Positions 6,508-12,113 of a stretch of 12,113 nucleotides of DNA are shown one piece after another. The notes under the pieces were generated by a model that worked only from the letters and a program-made list of their open reading frames with translations, ran no database searches and was not told the origin of the DNA. Position numbers and translations under genes: made by a program. Source of the DNA: JBBQKF01 sp964549475 (lineage in GTDB: Bacteria > Bacillota > Clostridia > Saccharofermentanales > UBA5734); NCBI GenBank assembly GCA_964549475.1, contig CAZJXH010000101.1, positions 1 through 12,113 on the forward strand. Reading direction: 5' to 3'. The stretch's first letter is position 1; each line of letters starts with the position of its first letter.

Positions 6508-8100
6508 ATGAAGCCACAAATTGTAAACATCATCAATTTTATCCGGGGCGTAGAGCCGCGTGATTCAGAAATCGACCTGAAAAGGCCGGTAGAGGAACAA
6601 ATCAGGCTACTGCGCCAACATGAGCTGAAAGGTACTTTTTTGCTCCAATATGACGCACTTTTGCGGGAAGATATCATCGAGCTGCTGAAATTACAACCGG
6701 ACGGCTATTTTGAATTCGGCGCATGGTTGGAAGTCATGCAGCCGCTGGTTGAAGACGCAGAAATAGAATGGAAAGGCAGATATTCCTGGGACTGGCATAC
6801 GGATGTCGGCTTTTCCATCAGCTACACCCCTGCGGAGCGCGAGCGTATTGTAGACTCCCTGATGAAAAAATTCAAAGAGGTTTTCGGTTATTACCCGAAA
6901 TCCGTCGGGTCATGGCTTATTGACGCCCACACACTCTCTTACATGTCCGAAAAATATGGCATCGTCGCTTCCTGTAATTGCAAAGACCAGTGGGGAACGG
7001 ACGGATACACCCTCTGGGGCGGATATTATAACCAGGCCTATTATCCTAGCCGTTTGAACGCCTTTACGCCCGCACAGACAAAAGAAATGCAAATTGATCT
7101 GCCGATTTTCCGCATGCTTGGCAGCGACCCGATTTATCAGTATGATGCCGGACTGAACAGTTCCTTCAATCCATCCAGCGATCAAAATGTGGTTACACTT
7201 GAACCGGGGTGTTCCCAAGGCAGCTCCGAGGATTGGATTGAGTGGTATCTCAAGGAAAACTTCAGTGGAACCTGTTTGTCTTTTGGATATACCCAGGCAG
7301 GCCAGGAAAATTCCTTCGGATGGGGCAGCATGAGCAAGGGTCTCACTCTCCAGTTTGCGATAATCGCCCGAAAAGTCGCCGAAAAGAAGATCAGCGTGCA
7401 AACGCTTGCCGAATCCGGCGAATGGTATCGATCTCATTACGCTGTTACCCCCGCTTCTGCCATTGCCGCCATGAGCGACTGGAAAAACGAAGGGCACAAG
7501 TCCGTCTGGTACTGCAGTAGATTTTATCGAGTAAACATTTTCTGGGAAAAGGATCGTTTCTGGATACGGGATATTTACCTGTTTGACGAAGCCTGTGAGG
7601 AACGATATCTGCACGAAAAGTGCACTTCTCCCTGCTGCGTGTATGACAATCTTCCGGTGATGGATGGCAACCGCTGGAGCGGGAATAACATCCGCGCAGG
7701 AATATACCCAGTATCCGCTGGAAGGCATATGAGGATGGAAGGCGGAATGCCTGCAGTGGAGACCATTGGTGACGAGGAACTGATTGTACGCTGGTCTGTC
7801 AGCGGCGGTGGAATTTTTACCGTCCGCTGTCTTCCGGAAACTCTGGAAATCAGGCTTGATGACACACCACAGGATATGCCTGGCTGGAAACTTGAATTTG
7901 TTACGGCAGAGGACACGGAACTGCCGGCTTGTAAAGTCACTGAAAAAAATACGGTCTTTCAAAGTGGTGGCCACTCATACATTCTTGGCGCAGAGAAAGG
8001 CTCTTTTCACGGGGATGGTAAAATCAGAGGGTTGGCCATTTTCCCTCAAAACAACCTCGTTGTGCTTCAGACTTCCATCGTTAAGAATAAAATAATTTGA
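6508..8100 (+). CDS. Putative carbohydrate-active protein with deacetylase/GH57-like beta/alpha barrel
   Basis: This 530-residue protein has no signal peptide or membrane segment, so it is probably cytoplasmic. I do not recognise its exact family. The N-terminal half (about 1-310) resembles the polysaccharide deacetylase/GH57 type of barrel: a beta strand VNIINFIRG, then HELKGTFLLQYDALL like the 'ATFF' step of deacetylases, and GSWLIDAHTLSYMSEKYGI like their later strand-helix. The classical TFDDG motif is absent; candidate polar residues are E68-E75, D95-H97-D99, D139-H141 and E265. The C-terminal part (about 330-530) is beta-rich and may bind carbohydrate. It has AAGAAGG 7 bases before the ATG. 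It is followed 50 bases later by the GH78 rhamnosidase, almost surely in one transcript, which suggests action on the same glycan or glycoside. The coding call is very secure; the function is a weak inference. Confidence 0.9.
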   Translation: MKPQIVNIINFIRGVEPRDSEIDLKRPVEEQIRLLRQHELKGTFLLQYDALLREDIIELLKLQPDGYFEFGAWLEVMQPLVEDAEIEWKGRYSWDWHTDVGFSISYTPAERERIVDSLMKKFKEVFGYYPKSVGSWLIDAHTLSYMSEKYGIVASCNCKDQWGTDGYTLWGGYYNQAYYPSRLNAFTPAQTKEMQIDLPIFRMLGSDPIYQYDAGLNSSFNPSSDQNVVTLEPGCSQGSSEDWIEWYLKENFSGTCLSFGYTQAGQENSFGWGSMSKGLTLQFAIIARKVAEKKISVQTLAESGEWYRSHYAVTPASAIAAMSDWKNEGHKSVWYCSRFYRVNIFWEKDRFWIRDIYLFDEACEERYLHEKCTSPCCVYDNLPVMDGNRWSGNNIRAGIYPVSAGRHMRMEGGMPAVETIGDEELIVRWSVSGGGIFTVRCLPETLEIRLDDTPQDMPGWKLEFVTAEDTELPACKVTEKNTVFQSGGHSYILGAEKGSFHGDGKIRGLAIFPQNNLVVLQTSIVKNKII

Positions 8101-8132
8101 TTAAAGTCGATTTCGGCTTCAAATTTTCGAAA

Positions 8133-8139
8133 AAGGAGG
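8133..8139 (+). promoter_or_regulatory. Ribosome binding site deciding the rhamnosidase start
   Basis: A full AAGGAGG lies 11 bases before ATG 8151. The frame is also open from a TTG at 8097 that overlaps the previous stop (TTGA), but that start has no comparable site. It would also add 18 residues before the usual GH78 N terminus, so ATG 8151 is chosen. Confidence 0.75.
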
Positions 8140-8150
8140 AACAACATATC

Positions 8151-10778
8151 ATGTTTCCAGAAAAATTACAATGCAATTCGATGACCGACCCGCTCGGAAT
8201 CGAAACGCCCTCGCCGATGCTCAGCTGGGTGCTGTATTCTGATGGGGAAAATCAAATTCAGACGGCTTTTGAGATTCTTGCAGCAAGCAGCTGTAAACTG
8301 CTCGGCGAAGGGCATGCGGATTTGTGGGACAGCGGGGTTATAGAATCGGGCAGTTCCATTCAGGTACCATACGGCGGCAAAATACTGGCATCCGGTCAGG
8401 AATGCTGGTGGAAAGTTCGTATCAGGGACGGGGAAGGCTGCTGGTCCGGTTGGAGCAGCTCTGGTTTTTTTGAAACATGCCTTGACGCGGCAACCGGTTG
8501 GAAGGCCCGCTGGATTTATTCAGTAGAAACGGATGTGTCGGAAATACCTGCCCCCGCGCCGCTGTTTCGGTATTCCTTTGTACTTGACAGGCCCGTCAAA
8601 AAAGCGAGAGCTTATGTCTGTGGACTGGGTTATTCCGAGCTTCGTATAAACGGCAGCAAGATCAGCGACGACTTGCTTTCCCCTCCTTTTACGCAATATG
8701 ACAAAACCGTGCTTTACTGCACTTACGACGTCACGGCCGCCCTTGCGAAGAGGGAAAACACAGTGGCTGTAATTCTTGGCAACGGATGGTATAACTGCTT
8801 TACGCCGGAAGTCTGGAATTATAGGCAGGCTCCATGGAGACATCATCCTAAATTACTGCTTCAGATTCAGATCACGTTTGAAGACGGAACGATACAGACC
8901 ATTGTGAGCGACTGCGGTTGGAAGGTTTCCGACGGACCGATTGTATTTGACGGTCTCCGCAACGGGGAATATTATGATGCCCGACTTGAAAAAGCTGGTT
9001 GGGATAAGCCCGGCTATGACGATTCTCAGTGGAAAAACGCCAAAATCGCAAAATCGCCCGGCGGCACGCTTCGACCCGCTCCGCTTCCGCCGATCAGGCT
9101 TGCAGGAACAATCAAACCGGTTTCACTCAATGAAGTGAAACCGGGTGTCTGGGTGTACGACCTGGGGCAGAATATCTCGGGCTGGGCCCAAATTCGTGTT
9201 TTCACACAGCCCGGCCATGAAATCATTATAAAATATGCCGAAAAGATCCATCAAGATGGGAGTCTTGATGCGTCCAACATCTCCAGGCTTATAACGGGCG
9301 GCGAATTCCAGACGGACAAATATGTTACAAAGGGTGGAGGCCCCGAGGTCTGGGAACCCAGGTTCACTTATCACGGTTTTCAATATATTGAAGTAACGGG
9401 CTATCCGGGCATCCCTACGCTCGACAGCCTTTGCGGACGCGTGGTTCATACAGCGCTGGAATCCAGAGGCAGCTTTTCATGCTCCAATGAGCTGCTGAAT
9501 TCAATTCAGAAATGCGCGCGCTGGTCGACTCTCACCAATTATCACGACATACCCACAGACTGTCCTCACAGGGAAAAAAACGGCTGGACGGGGGATGCCT
9601 CGCTTTCCTCCGAGCAAGTACTGCTGAACTTTGCTCCCAGTGCGGCGTATACCAAATGGCTTCGTGATTTTATGGATGTCCAGCGTCTGAATGGGCAGCT
9701 GCCGGGTATTGTTCCCACCGGGGGCTGGGGGTTCAACTGGGGCAGCGGCCCTGCCTGGGACAGTGCCATGATCCTGATTCCGTGGAATATGTACGTCTAC
9801 GATGGAAATTTTGCGATCCTTGCAGAAATGTATTCCGGAATGGCTAGATATATTGATTTTATGTCTTCCATGGCAAACGGCTTCCTGGTGGATTTCGGTC
9901 TTGGTGACTGGTGCCCTCCGGAAGGGGGACCCGATGGTTACAAATGTCCGACAGCGGTTACGGATACGGGGTATTATTATGCAGATGTGTCCATCATGGC
10001 AAAAGTCGCTTTGCTGCTCGGTCGCCAAAAAGACGCCGCTCGATTTTTACTGCTTGCCGCAAACATTCGCCAAGCCTTTCGCAAGAAGTTTATCTCACAG
10101 GATGGAACCGTGATGGGCAACTGCCAGACCTCCATGGCCTGCGCGCTTTACCAGGGTCTTGTCTCCGATGAGGAAAAGCCTAATGTTTTTAAGAAGCTTG
10201 TTGAACAGGTTGAACTGAAAAACCGCCATATAGACTGCGGTATTCTCGGGGCGAAATATGTGATGCACACACTGACAGAGTATGGCAGGGCCGATCTTGC
10301 TTATGCAATCGCGACACAGACGGATTTCCCCAGCTGGGGCAACTGGATCAGGCAGGGCGCAACAACGCTTTGGGAAACCTGGAACGGCGATGCATCGAGA
10401 AACCATCACATGTTCAGCGATATCAGCGCATGGTTCTACAGGGGGCTGGCAGGACTCCGGCCGGACCCCGAATGTCCCGGTTTTAAACACATCATCATCA
10501 GACCTGCTCCGGTTGCCGGGCTTGAATATTCCGGTGCGAGCCATGAGTCGCCCTACGGGCATGTTTCGGCCAACTGGCGTGTGGACGGCATTCGATTCGT
10601 GCTTGAGGTTTCCGTGCCTGCAAACTGTACCGCAACGGTTACTATGCCAAATTTCTATTGTTCAGGCGTAACCGTGAGCAGAGCTTCAGGAGAATGCATG
10701 AAAACGTATGGCACGGATACCGCCGAAGTGGAACTCGGTTCGGGTAAATACACCATTACAGGCGAAAGGCAATGTTAA
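8151..10778 (+). CDS. Alpha-L-rhamnosidase, glycoside hydrolase family 78
   Basis: The enzyme hydrolyses terminal alpha-L-rhamnose from rhamnosides (oligosaccharides, pectin fragments or plant glycosides), releasing L-rhamnose by inversion. It has 875 residues, normal for bacterial GH78. In order: an N-terminal beta domain (about 1-120; PLGIETPSPMLSW, WWKVRIRDG), a rhamnosidase N domain (about 135-310; GLGYSELRINGSKISDDLLSP), a second beta domain with VYDLGQNISGWAQI, an alpha/alpha six-hairpin barrel (about 435-780), and a C-terminal beta domain. The catalytic signature DIPTDCPHREKNGWTGD (466-482) gives D470, E475 and D482, spaced like D567, E572 and D579 of Bacillus RhaB as I recall them. 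E742 in TTLWETWNGD fits the general base. There is no signal peptide, so substrates must be imported, in agreement with the solute-binding protein. It follows the barrel-protein gene by 50 bases. The exact glycoside is unknown. Confidence 0.96.
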   Translation: MFPEKLQCNSMTDPLGIETPSPMLSWVLYSDGENQIQTAFEILAASSCKLLGEGHADLWDSGVIESGSSIQVPYGGKILASGQECWWKVRIRDGEGCWSGWSSSGFFETCLDAATGWKARWIYSVETDVSEIPAPAPLFRYSFVLDRPVKKARAYVCGLGYSELRINGSKISDDLLSPPFTQYDKTVLYCTYDVTAALAKRENTVAVILGNGWYNCFTPEVWNYRQAPWRHHPKLLLQIQITFEDGTIQTIVSDCGWKVSDGPIVFDGLRNGEYYDARLEKAGWDKPGYDDSQWKNAKIAKSPGGTLRPAPLPPIRLAGTIKPVSLNEVKPGVWVYDLGQNISGWAQIRVFTQPGHEIIIKYAEKIHQDGSLDASNISRLITGGEFQTDKYVTKGGGPEVWEPRFTYHGFQYIEVTGYPGIPTLDSLCGRVVHTALESRGSFSCSNELLNSIQKCARWSTLTNYHDIPTDCPHREKNGWTGDASLSSEQVLLNFAPSAAYTKWLRDFMDVQRLNGQLPGIVPTGGWGFNWGSGPAWDSAMILIPWNMYVYDGNFAILAEMYSGMARYIDFMSSMANGFLVDFGLGDWCPPEGGPDGYKCPTAVTDTGYYYADVSIMAKVALLLGRQKDAARFLLLAANIRQAFRKKFISQDGTVMGNCQTSMACALYQGLVSDEEKPNVFKKLVEQVELKNRHIDCGILGAKYVMHTLTEYGRADLAYAIATQTDFPSWGNWIRQGATTLWETWNGDASRNHHMFSDISAWFYRGLAGLRPDPECPGFKHIIIRPAPVAGLEYSGASHESPYGHVSANWRVDGIRFVLEVSVPANCTATVTMPNFYCSGVTVSRASGECMKTYGTDTAEVELGSGKYTITGERQC

Positions 10779-10812
10779 AATAAGCAATATTTTACATTTT
10801 GTAATAAGATTT

Positions 10813-10880
10813 GTACTGTATATCAATGTTTATGTCTCATTTTTAAATATAAACGCCGTATTAATTTAAACTATTATAAT
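10813..10880 (+). promoter_or_regulatory. Promoter/operator module, copy B, upstream of the glycyl radical enzyme gene
   Basis: This is the second copy of the module at 6131 (44 of 55 bases identical over 10813-10867), ending in a perfect -10 TATAAT (10875-10880). The place 17 bases upstream of it holds a GC-containing AACGCC instead of a -35, so an activator is probably needed. Transcription would start near 10887 with a leader of about 33 bases. The radical enzyme thus has its own promoter although it lies only 141 bases after the rhamnosidase stop. No terminator was found between the two, so read-through is possible. Confidence 0.65.
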
Positions 10881-10919
10881 ACTGCAATCTATATTTTATA
10901 CTACTAAAGGAGAAACGTC

Positions 10920-12113
10920 ATGAATAAACGGATAGAAGCACTTGCCAATATGGCAATAAAGCAAGAGATTTTTCCTCCACAGACAGCCGTTGAATACAGC
11001 GATTTCAGCAGTTATTCAAAACCGGTGCAAATCTCCAAATGCATTGGAGAATATTTGATGAATCAAAGAACCGACTTTATTGACGGGGAGCTTTTAGGAG
11101 GGTTTTTTAAATTCGACGGCAGCGTCACAAGCTGCGCCTATTTTAAAGCGGGGCATGCGCATGATGTCGCATTTTTCATGAAACACAGCGATTATCAGCC
11201 GGAAAGCAATCCTGTTTGTTTTTTGGACTGGGACCATTATTGCGCAAACTTCCCTTTTGTTGTCAATCAAGGAATAGAAGGCTACCTGAAGAGAATCAGC
11301 AAAGCGAAAGAAAACTATAAAGATAACGAAGACAAGCAGGAATTTTTGAAAGCACTGGAAAATACCTGCAAAGTGATAAGACAATATTCCAATAAGGTTG
11401 CGGATGATTACGAGCAAAGGGGACTGCCGCAAATCGCACAGAATTGCAGAAAGGTTCCCTATCGCCCTGCCGAAACCTTTTATGAAGCAGTGCAGTCCGT
11501 ATGGCTTACATGGCTGTTCCTGTCCGACAGCTTGGGCCGGCTCGATCAGATTTTATATCCTTTTTATAAGCGTGATTTGGAAAATCATCGAATCAACAGG
11601 GAAACAGCTTATGAACTGATATGCGAATTGCTTATAAAAGTATTCGCGCAGCACGGATACAAGGAACACCGGAGCGGCGATAATACGCTCTCCGTCGGAG
11701 GCTATACCCTTGAGGAAGAAGACGGCTTCAATGAAGTAAGCAAAATGATATTGGAGGCTTTGGTCGAGCTTCCTACATGGAGACCCCAGGTGAGCTTTCG
11801 TTATACATCAAAGACTCCGTTTGAAACATTAAAATATATAACCGAAATGAACATGAAGCAAAATAATATAGTTTTAACGAACGATGAGCCAAGAATAAAA
11901 GCTTACGAAAAACTGGGAATCACACACAAAGACGCGATCAATTATACGATGATCGGATGCAACGAATGGACGATTATGGGCAAAGGGCATACAGGTTCGC
12001 AGGGATTCTTCAATCCGCTGCTCTCTTTCAATGAACTGCTCATCAATCATACGGAGGAGTTGGAAAACCTTTCGACATTTGAACAGTTTTTTTCCTGCTA
12101 TACGGAATATTTG
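10920..12113 (+). CDS. Glycyl radical enzyme (pyruvate formate-lyase-like domain), C terminus outside window
   Basis: This is a member of the anaerobic radical enzyme family (pyruvate formate-lyase, diol and choline lyases). The first 398 codons are in the window; the C-terminal glycyl-radical loop and any activase gene lie beyond it. The start is firm: AAGGAG lies 8 bases before ATG 10920. Family segments appear in order: DGELLGG (about 60), VVNQGIEGYLKRISKAKE (about 120), LGRLDQILYPFYKRDL (about 205-220), LSVGGY, WRPQVSFRYTSKTPFETL, then NDEPRIKAYEKLGITHKDA leading to IGCNEW. C347 is the expected thiyl cysteine and E349 the expected base. Most non-PFL members read GCxEP; here Trp350 replaces Pro. 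C347 also comes early (433-490 in known dehydratases and lyases), so the whole protein may be only about 690 residues. Linkage to GH78 suggests a product of rhamnoside breakdown, for example 1,2-propanediol, as substrate, but the altered motif argues against a standard diol dehydratase. The substrate is unknown. Confidence 0.92.
   Translation, partial: MNKRIEALANMAIKQEIFPPQTAVEYSDFSSYSKPVQISKCIGEYLMNQRTDFIDGELLGGFFKFDGSVTSCAYFKAGHAHDVAFFMKHSDYQPESNPVCFLDWDHYCANFPFVVNQGIEGYLKRISKAKENYKDNEDKQEFLKALENTCKVIRQYSNKVADDYEQRGLPQIAQNCRKVPYRPAETFYEAVQSVWLTWLFLSDSLGRLDQILYPFYKRDLENHRINRETAYELICELLIKVFAQHGYKEHRSGDNTLSVGGYTLEEEDGFNEVSKMILEALVELPTWRPQVSFRYTSKTPFETLKYITEMNMKQNNIVLTNDEPRIKAYEKLGITHKDAINYTMIGCNEWTIMGKGHTGSQGFFNPLLSFNELLINHTEELENLSTFEQFFSCYTEYL

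Noticed and set aside
6191..6519. Two short minus-strand open frames across the palindromic element
   Set aside because: Their translations (for example GDGSYVAFYF) come from the GGGGACGGTTCTT repeat itself; such frames are artefacts of the repeat, not proteins.
6910..7974. Long open frame (354 codons) on the minus strand opposite the barrel-protein gene
   Set aside because: It lies fully antisense to a gene with a good start and family-like features. Its translation has no recognisable motif and no ribosome binding site evidence; it is a by-product of codon bias.
8097..8150. TTG start overlapping the previous stop codon for the rhamnosidase
   Set aside because: A TTGA overlap can couple translation, but the strong AAGGAGG before ATG 8151 and the usual GH78 N terminus support the later start.
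9501..10028. Minus-strand open frame of 175 codons
   Set aside because: It is antisense to the catalytic barrel of the GH78 rhamnosidase, which is unambiguous.
10779..10812. Intrinsic terminator after the rhamnosidase gene
   Set aside because: The region is AT-rich without a GC stem followed by a T-run, so no terminator can be supported.

Overview
The window looks like an accessory carbohydrate-utilisation locus from an anaerobic Gram-positive bacterium, probably a clostridium-type Firmicute. Signs are strong AGGAGG-type ribosome binding sites, a lipobox solute-binding protein, a YesM/YesN-type sensor pair, AT-rich intergenic regions and a glycyl radical enzyme, whose radical chemistry requires anoxia. 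No rRNA, tRNA, CRISPR array or phage gene was seen. The lineage is an inference; no marker gene is present.

Left half (1-6071), all on the minus strand and in transcription order: a cupin/AraC-type regulator (5211-6071), a membrane histidine kinase (3370-5160), a response regulator with an AraC-type DNA-binding domain (1577-3253), and an ABC-transporter sugar-binding lipoprotein (start 1472, running off the left edge). The lipoprotein gene has its own candidate extended -10 promoter just after the response regulator stop codon.

Divergent intergenic region (6072-6507, 436 bp): a promoter/operator-like module (about 6131-6197), then a 179-bp nested inverted-repeat element (6237-6415) resembling a REP/MITE-type mobile palindrome, then a short leader with the ribosome binding site of the rightward genes.

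Right half (6508-12113), all on the plus strand: a cytoplasmic protein with a probable deacetylase/GH57-like barrel at its N terminus (6508-8100), a GH78 alpha-L-rhamnosidase with the family's acidic residues intact (8151-10778), and the N-terminal 398 residues of a divergent glycyl radical enzyme (10920 to the right edge). A second copy of the promoter module (10813-10880) lies directly before the radical enzyme.

Working model (inference): the lipoprotein and its missing permeases import an oligosaccharide or rhamnosylated compound, and the two-component system and/or the AraC protein sense it. The repeated promoter module then switches on both rightward units: the barrel protein and rhamnosidase to strip the compound inside the cell, and the radical enzyme to act on a released product. 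The radical enzyme carries GCNEW where most relatives have GCxEP, so its substrate cannot be read from the sequence. It is the most promising candidate for undescribed biology here.
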